Shown: piece after piece, positions 24,772 through 32,249 of the stretch
How positions within the stretch are numbered: position 1 is the first letter of the stretch
Layout: every line of letters begins with the position of its first letter
Origin: Algorimicrobium echini
Lineage (GTDB): Bacteria; Bacteroidota; Bacteroidia; Flavobacteriales; Flavobacteriaceae
Reading direction: 5' to 3'
DNA length: 64,000 bases
Assembly (NCBI RefSeq): GCF_900115185.1
Contig: NZ_FOVN01000006.1
Span: forward strand, 62,001 to 126,000
Notes under the pieces: model-generated
The model's input: only the letters and a program-made list of their open reading frames with translations
Databases searched by the model: none
What the model was told of the DNA's origin: nothing
Made by a program: the position numbers and the translations under genes

Positions 24772-26963
24772 TAATTCCCAAGTTCTAATTGGTTTTTCAC
24801 CAAGTTGTAATAGTTTCCTTTTTTGGTAACTAGTTCATTGTGATTTCCTATTTCTACAATTTTACCATCTTCTAAAACTACAATCTGGTGCGCATTTTTT
24901 ACCGTACTTAAACGGTGAGCAATTACAACCACCGTTTTGTCTTCAAAAAAAGTATTTAAATTCCCCATAATCACTTTTTCATTATTAGCATCTAAAGCAG
25001 AAGTTGCCTCATCGAAAAATAAATAATCTGGGTTTTTATAAACAGCTCGTGCTATAAATAGACGTTGTTTTTGTCCTGTACTTAAACCTGTTCCTTCTGT
25101 GCCAATTTTTGTGTTGTAAGCTAAAGGTAAGGATTCTATATATTCTCTAATATTAGCCACATCAATAGCATGTGCTAATCTTTCTTTATCTATAATATCT
25201 TCTCCAATGGCTATATTATTGGCAATGGTGTCATTAAATATGTAACCTTCTTGCATAACAACACCATAATGGTCTCGCCAAGCTTTTTGCGAGATGTTAT
25301 TCAGCGAAAATTGATTGACTAGGATATCTCCCTTATTGGGTTGGTAGTAGCCTAAAAGCAATTTCATTAATGTGGTTTTTCCACTTCCACTGGTACCGAC
25401 AATAGCTGTAGTTTTGTTTGCAGGAACTTCTAGGTTTAAATCTTTTAAAACTTCAATATCGGAACCTGTATATGTAAACGTTACATCTTTGATAGAGATA
25501 GCGCCACTTTTTGGGATGTCTTTTATTTTATTTTGAGGATCCATTTCCTCGTTATCCATATTATGGATCTCACTTAAACGATCTAAAGATATTTTAGCAT
25601 CCTGTAATTCTCGAACAAAATTAATTAACTGTTGTACAGGTGAATTTAATTGTCCAACGATATAGGAGATAGCAAGCATCATACCTAATGTAATGTCACC
25701 ATCTATTACCAATTTTGCGGAAAGAATAGTGATAAAAATATTTTTAAGTTCATTAATAAAAGATGAACCAACGCCCTGTGTTTGCTCTAAAGCCAAGCTT
25801 TTTATGGATACTTTAAATAATTTAGCTTGTGTATGTTCCCAATTCCAACGTTTTTGTTTTTCGGCATTATGCAGTTTTATGTCATGCATGCCATTTATTA
25901 GCTCTATTACAGTACTTTGTTCTTGGCTTAAAGCTGAAAAACGCTTATAATCTAATGTTGCTCGTTTCTTTAAGAATATTTTAATCCATAAAAAATACAG
26001 CAAACTACCAATTAAAAAAACACTAAAAATTTGTAAACTATAATAAGCCAAAACAAAACTGAATACTATAAAGTTGACCATTGAAAACAAAACGTTTAAC
26101 GATGAGGTGGTTAATATTTGCTCAATACGTTTGTGGTCGTTAATACGTTGTAATAAATCGCCTGTCATTTTTACATCAAAATAGGCAATTGGTAAAAGCA
26201 TTAACTTGATAAAAAAATCAGAAATTAAAGAAATATTAATTCTGGTACTTACATGTAATAAAATCCAACTTCTAATAATTTCAATAGCTGTTCGTCCAAT
26301 AAATAACGTTATTTGTGCAAATAAAATTAAATAAATAAAATTAAGGTCTCTATTCTTTATCCCAACATCTACAACACTTTGGGTTAAAAACGGAACAACT
26401 AACTGTAATAAACTTGCAGCCAGTAAACCAATACAAAGTTGAATAATAAAGCTTTTGTATTTGTATAAATATTTTGATAAATAAGTGAAGTTAAACTTCT
26501 GTTCTTCATCTTCATCAAATTCATTCTTATAAAAATTGGGAGTAGGATCTAATAGTAGCGCAATACCTTCTTGTGTTTTTTCGGTTGCATTATTACCAAT
26601 CCAGAATTTTAGAAATTCATCTTTAGTGTAAGAAATTAAACCATGGGCAGGATCTGAAATATAATAGGTTTTTTTTTTTATTTTATAGAGTACTACATAA
26701 TGATCTTTATTCCAATGTAAAATGCATGGTAAAGGTGCTTTGTTTAAATCATTTAAAGTTAATTTAACGCCCAAACTTCTAAAACCAATGGCTTCACTTG
26801 CGTCACTTAAATTAAGCAAGTTACTTCCTACTCTTGTAGTTTCACTTATTTGCCTAATTAAAGGAATTGATAAATGTTTGCCATAATGCTTAGCTATAAT
26901 TTTTAAGCATGTTGGCCCACAATCTTTAGATTCGATTTGTTTATATGTAGGAAACCTTTTCAT
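24771..26963 (-). CDS. C39-peptidase ABC exporter for double-glycine peptides (PCAT)
   Basis: A 730-aa bifunctional exporter that trims leaders after Gly-Gly and moves the core across the inner membrane. The C39 domain (about 1-140) has Gln9, catalytic Cys15 in SKDCGPTC, His88 in KDHYVVL and Asp104 in ISDPAHG, so it should be active. Six membrane helices follow (about 170-445). The ATPase has Walker A GTSGSGKTT (523-531), signature LSTGQKQRL and Walker B YLFFDEATSALD. ATG 26963 is preferred to a TTG five codons upstream because the usual start is KRFPTYKQ. It lies 51 bp downstream of the precursor gene, past a hairpin. Confidence 0.95.
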   Translation of the reverse strand: MKRFPTYKQIESKDCGPTCLKIIAKHYGKHLSIPLIRQISETTRVGSNLLNLSDASEAIGFRSLGVKLTLNDLNKAPLPCILHWNKDHYVVLYKIKKKTYYISDPAHGLISYTKDEFLKFWIGNNATEKTQEGIALLLDPTPNFYKNEFDEDEEQKFNFTYLSKYLYKYKSFIIQLCIGLLAASLLQLVVPFLTQSVVDVGIKNRDLNFIYLILFAQITLFIGRTAIEIIRSWILLHVSTRINISLISDFFIKLMLLPIAYFDVKMTGDLLQRINDHKRIEQILTTSSLNVLFSMVNFIVFSFVLAYYSLQIFSVFLIGSLLYFLWIKIFLKKRATLDYKRFSALSQEQSTVIELINGMHDIKLHNAEKQKRWNWEHTQAKLFKVSIKSLALEQTQGVGSSFINELKNIFITILSAKLVIDGDITLGMMLAISYIVGQLNSPVQQLINFVRELQDAKISLDRLSEIHNMDNEEMDPQNKIKDIPKSGAISIKDVTFTYTGSDIEVLKDLNLEVPANKTTAIVGTSGSGKTTLMKLLLGYYQPNKGDILVNQFSLNNISQKAWRDHYGVVMQEGYIFNDTIANNIAIGEDIIDKERLAHAIDVANIREYIESLPLAYNTKIGTEGTGLSTGQKQRLFIARAVYKNPDYLFFDEATSALDANNEKVIMGNLNTFFEDKTVVVIAHRLSTVKNAHQIVVLEDGKIVEIGNHNELVTKKGNYYNLVKNQLELGN

Positions 26964-26973
26964 TTTTATGAAG

Positions 26974-27003
26974 AACAAGAAGAGAGAAGCCTCTCTTCTT
27001 GTT
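26974..27003 (-). terminator. Hairpin between precursor gene and exporter (attenuator-like)
   Basis: A 13-bp perfect stem (AACAAGAAGAGAG with CTCTCTTCTTGTT) and 4-nt loop, 11 bp past the precursor stop and 10 bp before the exporter ATG. There is no long T run, so leaky termination or 3'-end protection of an abundant precursor mRNA is more likely than a full stop. Confidence 0.6.
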
Positions 27004-27014
27004 TAAATTAAATG

Positions 27015-27188
27015 TTATCCATTACAATCCCATTGTCCGGGTGCATACTCGTTACACATTGATTTGACTGGACAAGCAACTACTACTGGAAAACCAGAAC
27101 ACATGAATGGTTTTCTGCCTCCACCTCCATTAATTTTTCTTTGTTCTGCTTTGTTTAAAACAGTTCCTAAATTCTGTAAATTTTTCAT
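27015..27188 (-). CDS. Double-glycine leader peptide precursor, four-cysteine core, 57 aa
   Basis: The leader MKNLQNLGTVLNKAEQRKIN ends in a run of four glycines (21-24), a fitting substrate for the C39 exporter next door. Leaders of the form LGxxLxKxEQxxINGG are known among Bacteroidota secreted peptides. Cutting after Gly24 leaves about 33 residues, starting RKPFMCSGF, with Cys30, 39, 45 and 55, enough for two disulfides. The ATG at 27188 is chosen over an upstream in-frame extension because it opens the leader and matches the paralogue. The activity (bacteriocin, signal or other) is unknown; no immunity gene is visible. Confidence 0.85.
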   Translation of the reverse strand: MKNLQNLGTVLNKAEQRKINGGGGRKPFMCSGFPVVVACPVKSMCNEYAPGQWDCNG

Positions 27189-27227
27189 AATTAAAAATTT
27201 TAATAAATTATATTTGCTGTGAACATT

Positions 27228-27267
27228 AAAGACACTCACAGTTTGTGTCTATTCTTCGCGAGAGAAT
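27228..27267 (-). promoter_or_regulatory. Conserved upstream element, copy A
   Basis: Contains the perfect inverted repeat AGACAC-N9-GTGTCT and a TCGCGAGAGAAT block, 40 nt ahead of the precursor ATG. It is shared with the broken precursor at the same spacing. It may be a promoter with an operator, or a structured 5' leader. Confidence 0.6.
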
Positions 27268-27275
27268 ATTGTTCA

Positions 27276-27303
27276 AGTAAAACCCTTTAATTAGGGTTTT
27301 ACT
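27276..27303. terminator. Hairpin after the VKOR-thioredoxin gene
   Basis: An 11-bp perfect stem (AGTAAAACCCT with AGGGTTTTACT), six-base loop, four bases past the stop at 27308. The T run is on the plus-strand side only, so termination on the minus strand is uncertain. Confidence 0.55.
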
Positions 27304-27307
27304 GTTT

Positions 27308-28927
27308 TTAGATATGTTTTAAAATAAAGGGTGTTTCTATGTTTCGATTGTGTTGATAGAATTCAGCTAACTCTTCAATGAAAAATACTAAATCACTTCT
27401 GTCATAAGCTTTAGGAAAAGATTGCCCGTTGATTAAAATTTCTGGTGTAAAGTTTATATTATTAACTAAACACCAGTTGTATTCCGCTTCAAGTATAGAA
27501 ATGTAATCGTTGTTGGAAGATGTTTTCCATTTTTGTAACCAAGATTTTGCATCTGGATTATTATAAATTTCATGCAAGGCTTCTAGGCATTTAATTTCGC
27601 TTTCTATATGAAATAGCTCCAACAATCTGCTTGATACTAATACGCCATCCGTTTCTAAATTATTAGTGTTAATGTTAAACCTTATAGTTATATTTAATTC
27701 GTTATGGTGCTTCCTTAAGATTGTTTCTGCCAAATTATGAACAGCCTTACAATGGCCACAAAATGGGTTGGTAATTATTGTAATGTTTAAAATTGCTTTT
27801 TTGTTACCTAAAACTATTTCTGAAGTGTCAGGTAATAATGTGTTTACTGTTTCTGATTGTTGTAACAGCGTATTAAATAAATCAAAATTTCTTTTAAATT
27901 TACTAGATTCTATTTTTAGTTTTTTATATGCTTGTTCATCTTTTAATTTTGTAACTATAAAAAGCCAAAAGGAAGCGATAACTGAAAATGAGAATCCTAC
28001 TAATAGGATCGATTCTATATTTATTGTTTTAAGGTTAATATCAGTAAAAAGGAACATTAATGATTGACAAACTAAAACAGATGCAACACCCAAGCATAAT
28101 AAACACCATGTTTTAGAAATTTTAACCTGATAATATATAGAGTAAATAACTACTGGGAAGGCGGCTAAACTTATAACATATAATGATTTTAATGAATTAT
28201 TTGTTGTGATTAATAGAAAAGATCCAATACTAATTGAAATAAAATAGATAAAACTTAAATCACTTAATTTTATGTTTTTGAAAAGTGTTGCTCCTTTTGA
28301 GTTTAATACTGCATTGCAATTGGTAGTTTTACTTTCTTGAGAGCATATGCTATCTACTATTTTGGAACTTAATCCTAAATCGTGTTGAACAATTAAATAA
28401 CTTATGGAAATACCTGCTAATGATAAAATGAAATAAATAGGTGCTAGAATATTTACATTGTTTTTAAAAAATAACAGAATAAATAGCACTAAAGCTAATA
28501 TAAATAGTGGTTTTTGAAAATTGGTTGTTTTTAATTGATTTGTATTTATAGTTTCATCTTGTTCTATGCCAACAAGAATGCCGGTAAATTTTTTCAAGAA
28601 TATTTCTTTAGAAATAGTTTCACTTTCTTGATTACCAAATATTAATTTATTTTTTTTTTCTTTCTTTACGACTAATGAAAAATCATTGCTATTATTGTTT
28701 CTAATTTGAGCAATAAAACTTTTAGGTAATTGTTCTAAAGTTTCTTTATTGACAGGAACATTAACAGCAATATTTTCAATATTAAAATGATTTAGAACCC
28801 CTGTTATAGTATGTAAACTGGGATAGGAAGGATGACTTTTTATCTGAAATTCTAATTCTTCTCTATCAATAAAAATTTTATTTTTTTTGAGAAAACTATC
28901 TAAAAGAAATGTTAAAGAGTCCTGCAT
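27308..28927 (-). CDS. C39-like/VKOR/thioredoxin fusion membrane protein
   Basis: A 539-aa three-part protein. Residues 1-125 look like a C39 peptidase domain without its Cys and His (SHPSYPSLHTITGVL, then NDFSLVVKK and FLKKFTGILVG). A VKOR domain follows (about 140-330), with loop cysteines Cys195/Cys204 and the quinone-side motif WCLLC (Cys275/278). The C-terminal thioredoxin/DsbA-like domain has NPFCGHCKAVH (Cys390/393) and the cis-proline in FTPEILING (Pro495). VKOR-Trx fusions make disulfides with quinone as acceptor. With a four-Cys peptide beside it, a dedicated oxidase is a good inference. The dead C39 domain may bind the leader. Confidence 0.85.
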   Translation of the reverse strand: MQDSLTFLLDSFLKKNKIFIDREELEFQIKSHPSYPSLHTITGVLNHFNIENIAVNVPVNKETLEQLPKSFIAQIRNNNSNDFSLVVKKEKKNKLIFGNQESETISKEIFLKKFTGILVGIEQDETINTNQLKTTNFQKPLFILALVLFILLFFKNNVNILAPIYFILSLAGISISYLIVQHDLGLSSKIVDSICSQESKTTNCNAVLNSKGATLFKNIKLSDLSFIYFISISIGSFLLITTNNSLKSLYVISLAAFPVVIYSIYYQVKISKTWCLLCLGVASVLVCQSLMFLFTDINLKTINIESILLVGFSFSVIASFWLFIVTKLKDEQAYKKLKIESSKFKRNFDLFNTLLQQSETVNTLLPDTSEIVLGNKKAILNITIITNPFCGHCKAVHNLAETILRKHHNELNITIRFNINTNNLETDGVLVSSRLLELFHIESEIKCLEALHEIYNNPDAKSWLQKWKTSSNNDYISILEAEYNWCLVNNINFTPEILINGQSFPKAYDRSDLVFFIEELAEFYQHNRNIETPFILKHI

Positions 28928-28974
28928 TTAAATTTTGTTTTTTTAAAGCTACATTATTTTAAACTATTTGGATT

Positions 28975-29009
28975 ACGGTAAAACCACAGCAGTGTTGTGG
29001 TTTTACCGT
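28975..29009. promoter_or_regulatory. 14-bp perfect dyad upstream of the VKOR fusion gene
   Basis: ACGGTAAAACCACA and its exact complement TGTGGTTTTACCGT, 7 bp apart. There is no T run on either strand. It lies 48 bp upstream of the ATG and about 24 bp upstream of a TAGCTTTA -7-like sequence, which suits an operator better than a terminator. Confidence 0.5.
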
Positions 29010-29126
29010 AAATGTGAGTTATGAAAGGCGCTATGGTTGTTAATTTTTTTTTAATTTTTAATGATTCTTAATAGTGATTTTTTTTGATTTGCCGTTTCTT
29101 GTAAACTTTAAAATTTGTTGATAAAT

Positions 29127-29488
29127 ATGACTTTAATTCGGGTATTTGGAACACGCTGGAACAAAAAACACGGTACTGGGCTTCAAAGTATAATGGTGTT
29201 TTTGTGGTTACGGGTGGTGTTTTAGGAAGGAATTTAAAAACTATTGGAAGCGAAAAAGTAGCCGTCCCAAACCAGTTTTATAAAATTATTTTAGACTATA
29301 ACGATGGAAACCCAAAGGTGTTGGCTTTTTTAATGCCTCATGTTAATTCTAACAAACCGCTTTATGAGTTTGTCGTCTCGGTTGATACTGTTGAAGAGCT
29401 AACAGGAATCAATTTTTTTCCAGAATTAGAGGATGCTATTGAAACTAGAATGGAATCGTCTAGAAGTTATAATAAATGGCGATTTTAA
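29127..29488 (+). pseudogene. Truncated nuclease copy (C-terminal 119 codons only)
   Basis: Corresponds to residues 150-268 of the NucA-type endonuclease at 22185, with three substitutions and then a different last stretch. The DRGH active site is missing, and no start codon with a leader exists, although a GTG at 29204 opens a 94-codon frame. It cannot be an active nuclease. It lies next to the native glycosyltransferase gene, so this 3' end is probably the original one for this locus. Confidence 0.9.
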
Positions 29489-29489
29489 A

Positions 29490-30338
29490 TTATTTAAACT
29501 TCCCCAGTATACCCTTCCAGCGAAGTTTTCTAATAAAAATGCCTTGTTCTTTGGTAACTAACGGTTCTGTTTTATTTTTTTTTGCTTTAAAATAACCAGA
29601 CATATAATCCTTAAAAAGTCGAAATTCTCCTTTTTTATAAGCTAATTTTAAAGCCGAAATCAGTGTAATTAAAAATCCGTATCGCATTTTATACATGGCT
29701 TCACCTTGTAAGTATTTTGACGCTTTATTGTAGCTTTTACCGGTTGGTTTTAAATGTTTAACGTGTAAGTTTTCATCCGTTAAAATCTCCCAGTTGTAAA
29801 ATTTGGCAAGTAATTCATCTACGGTGTCCCAACCCATGGATGGTTTCAGTTTGCCAATTTCAAAAAAGCAGTTTTTTCTGTAGGCTTTTAATGCGCCACG
29901 TATATGATCTTTTCGCGTTAGGTTTTCAAGAATCCATTCATTGTTTTCTTCAATATAACAGAATCCAGAAGCCATTCCTAGCTTGTCATTCGCTTGGAAA
30001 TGTTTTGCTAATTCTTCCAAATAATTATCGGGAAATATTAAATCGGCATCAAATTTACAAATCACATCATAATCTTCATCCAGCGTTTCATAGCCTTTGT
30101 AAAACGCATTGATGATTTTGCTGCCTGGTAAATGTTTGTTAGAAGATATTGTGTTTATTAATGAAATCCAGTTATATTTTGTGGTAAAACCTTCAACAAG
30201 TTGCTGAGTTTTATCGGTAGAATTATCATTCACAACAACCACCTGTTTTGGTAAAAAGGTTTGGCTTGCTAGAGATACCAAAGTTTGTTTAATATATATC
30301 TCTTCGTTGTGGGCTGGAATGATGATATAAAAATTCAA
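29490..30338 (-). CDS. Family 2 glycosyltransferase
   Basis: A 282-aa soluble GT-A enzyme. Opening FYIIIPAHNEEIYI and VVVNDNSTDKT bind the nucleotide sugar, and KFDADLIFP holds the DxD-type metal site. The segment GWDTVDELLAKF is typical of the catalytic-base region (ED-like). No membrane helices are evident. It is the last gene of a unit with a methyltransferase and a KAS III gene (91-bp gap), which hints at modification of a lipid or polyene product. The 3' end is duplicated as a remnant at 23003-23050. Sugar and acceptor are unknown. Confidence 0.88.
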   Translation of the reverse strand: MNFYIIIPAHNEEIYIKQTLVSLASQTFLPKQVVVVNDNSTDKTQQLVEGFTTKYNWISLINTISSNKHLPGSKIINAFYKGYETLDEDYDVICKFDADLIFPDNYLEELAKHFQANDKLGMASGFCYIEENNEWILENLTRKDHIRGALKAYRKNCFFEIGKLKPSMGWDTVDELLAKFYNWEILTDENLHVKHLKPTGKSYNKASKYLQGEAMYKMRYGFLITLISALKLAYKKGEFRLFKDYMSGYFKAKKNKTEPLVTKEQGIFIRKLRWKGILGKFK

Positions 30339-30429
30339 AAGTTATGATTTAAGGTTTAAAGTTACAGGAATTCAAATTTGGGAACTATTATAAACTTATT
30401 CTCAAAATGTGAAATTTTAAATGGAATAA

Positions 30430-30960
30430 TTATTGTTTGTTTATTCTTTCCGCATAGACAATATAATATCTAGGTGTAAACCAACGTAAAATGGGTCTGA
30501 TGCCTATTTTTTTAGTTGGATTGGTCCATTTTTCACGCGCTATTATCTTCCAGCCAGCTTTTTCTAAAAGCCAATCAAATTGCCAATCTTCAAATTCATG
30601 ATAATGTCTATCCCACATATCTGTTTTACTTCTGTAGGCAGGAGAAAACCATAGGCGAAGCGGTATACTTGCTACTAATTTATCAGCTTTAATGCGTTGT
30701 AAAACGGTAAATGGAGAGAGTAAGTGTTCAAAAATTTCAAAAGCGGTAACAACTTCTGCATCCGATTTTTCTATAGCTGCAGTATGAACATCCAAATCTT
30801 CACCCAATGTGTTTTGAACCTGATAACCTAGGTCCTTCATAATAGGTGTAAATGGATTTTCAACACCTAAATCTAAAATATTATAATGGGTTGGAATATG
30901 CTTTTGAAGAAATTTAGCGGTATGTTTGAAGCGTTTATTAGGATAACTTTTTTCGTACAT
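30430..30960 (-). CDS. SAM-dependent methyltransferase, 176 aa
   Basis: A short class I methyltransferase-like protein. NILDLGVENPFTP replaces the usual glycine-rich motif I, with acidic GEDLDVHTA after it, and AEVVTAFEIFEHLLSPF resembles motif IV. The tail WDRHYHEFEDWQFDWLLEKAGWKI is common in Methyltransf_11/23 proteins. Motif I lacks the second glycine, so SAM binding is less certain. It lies between KAS III and a glycosyltransferase on the same strand. Confidence 0.78.
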   Translation of the reverse strand: MYEKSYPNKRFKHTAKFLQKHIPTHYNILDLGVENPFTPIMKDLGYQVQNTLGEDLDVHTAAIEKSDAEVVTAFEIFEHLLSPFTVLQRIKADKLVASIPLRLWFSPAYRSKTDMWDRHYHEFEDWQFDWLLEKAGWKIIAREKWTNPTKKIGIRPILRWFTPRYYIVYAERINKQ

Positions 30961-31011
30961 AATATTTCTTTAGAAAGCTGAAGGCGGATTTAATAAATTA
31001 ATTGGAAATTG

Positions 31012-32070
31012 TTAATACCTATAGACCATAGCATTGATATGCATGCCTGCTCCTACGCTAGCAAATATAATAACATCTCCTTTATTTATATGCTGGTTTT
31101 CCATCTTGTCATGCGTAATTAAATCGTAAAGTGTTGGAATGGTAGCTACAGAGCTATTTCCAAACTCTTGAATACTCATAGGCATGATACCTTTAGGAAT
31201 ATCAGTTTCGTATAACTTGTAAAAGCGTTTTAATATAGCTTCATCCATTTTTTCATTAGCCTGGTGAATCAGAATTTTTTTGACATCTTTTATAGGTATA
31301 CCGCTTTTGTCTAAACACGTTTTCATGGCTAATGGTACATTGGTTAAAGCAAATTCGTAAATTTTTCTACCATCCATTTTAATATAACGCGTATCTCGAC
31401 AAAGATCTTTATTATTAGAATTTCCGAAGTATAAATAGAAAGCTTCGTCATAGGTAAAACTAGCGGTTTCGTGAGCTAAAATTCCTCTATCCTCATTTGT
31501 ATCTTCAATGATAGTTGCGCCTGCTCCATCACTATAAATCATAGAATCACGGTCATGCTTATCTACAACACGAGATAGTGCTTCTGTACCAATAACCAAA
31601 CAGCGTTTGGCAATACCTGCTTTTATAAATGCATGAGCTTGAATGACACCTTCTATCCAACCAGGACAACCAAATAGAATGTCGTAAGCTACGCATTTGG
31701 GGTTTTTAATTCGTAAATTATGTTTGATTCTTGAAGCCAAACAGGGCAGAATATCACTTTGAATCGTGTTGTGAACAACATCTCCGAAATTGTGCGCTAC
31801 AATTATATAGTCTAACGTTTCAGGATCTATACTAGCGTCTGCAATGGCTTTTTCGGCAGCAAAAAATCCCAGATCAGATGTGTTTAGGTGCTTATCAGCA
31901 TATCTGCGCTCTCCAATGCCTGTAATAGCCTTAAATTTCTCAATAATAACATCGTTGTCATGCTTTAATATAGAGCCATCATTATTAAGAAATTCATGCT
32001 TGTTAAAGTTCGCATTTGTTTCTATACTACTTGGTATATAGCTGCCAGTTCCTGTGATTCTTATTGCCAT
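31012..32070 (-). CDS. 3-oxoacyl-ACP synthase III-like condensing enzyme
   Basis: A 352-aa thiolase-fold enzyme of the FabH/DarB group. The catalytic triad is visible: Cys135 in ILFGCPGWIEG, His in LIHQANEKMDEA and Asn in FGNSSVATIPT. The segment KFKAITGIGERRYA near the start is also typical. Its length exceeds FabH (about 320 aa), and its neighbours are a methyltransferase and a glycosyltransferase, so a special lipid, dialkylresorcinol or starter-unit role is possible rather than bulk fatty acid synthesis. A nested inverted repeat lies just upstream. Confidence 0.9.
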   Translation of the reverse strand: MAIRITGTGSYIPSSIETNANFNKHEFLNNDGSILKHDNDVIIEKFKAITGIGERRYADKHLNTSDLGFFAAEKAIADASIDPETLDYIIVAHNFGDVVHNTIQSDILPCLASRIKHNLRIKNPKCVAYDILFGCPGWIEGVIQAHAFIKAGIAKRCLVIGTEALSRVVDKHDRDSMIYSDGAGATIIEDTNEDRGILAHETASFTYDEAFYLYFGNSNNKDLCRDTRYIKMDGRKIYEFALTNVPLAMKTCLDKSGIPIKDVKKILIHQANEKMDEAILKRFYKLYETDIPKGIMPMSIQEFGNSSVATIPTLYDLITHDKMENQHINKGDVIIFASVGAGMHINAMVYRY

Positions 32071-32088
32071 ATTATGCGTTAATTTTTA

Positions 32089-32145
32089 TTAGGCAATTAC
32101 TAAATTAAGTATTAAATTATACTTAATAACTACAACTTTGCCTAA
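32089..32145. promoter_or_regulatory. Nested inverted repeats upstream of the KAS III gene
   Basis: The outer arms TTAGGCAA (32089-32096) and TTGCCTAA (32138-32145) enclose the inner arms TTAAGTAT (32105-32112) and ATACTTAA (32119-32126), all perfect. They lie 19-75 bp upstream of the ATG and could be operators or a leader structure. Confidence 0.5.
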
Positions 32146-32204
32146 TTGTTTATTTTTTTGCGAATATGATAAAAATATCGCCAGAAATTGTTGTATCAAT
32201 AAAA

Positions 32205-32234
32205 AATAAAGCCTTCGTTTTAGAAGGCTTTATT
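32205..32234 (-). terminator. Rho-independent terminator after gcvP
   Basis: A 12-bp perfect stem (AATAAAGCCTTC with GAAGGCTTTATT), six-base loop and a T run on the minus strand, 16 bp past the gcvP stop. Confidence 0.9.
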
Positions 32235-32249
32235 AAGTTTTTAAGAGTG

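Larger units (their letters stand above)
23051..29126 (-). mobile_element. Peptide-export cassette between duplicated nuclease ends
   Basis: All genes of this 6-kb block lie on the minus strand: VKOR-thioredoxin protein, peptide precursor, C39 ABC exporter, HlyD adaptor and a broken second precursor. It interrupts an ancestral nuclease-glycosyltransferase junction, copies of which lie on both sides. To the eye it is more AT-rich than its surroundings (not measured). No integrase, transposase or terminal inverted repeat was seen, so the direct repeats point to homologous integration or duplication. The borders are approximate. Confidence 0.6.

Noticed and set aside
29204-29488. A 94-codon frame as an active second nuclease
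   Set aside because: It begins at a GTG inside the repeat, lacks the DRGH active site, and has no promoter or signal. It is part of the truncated copy.
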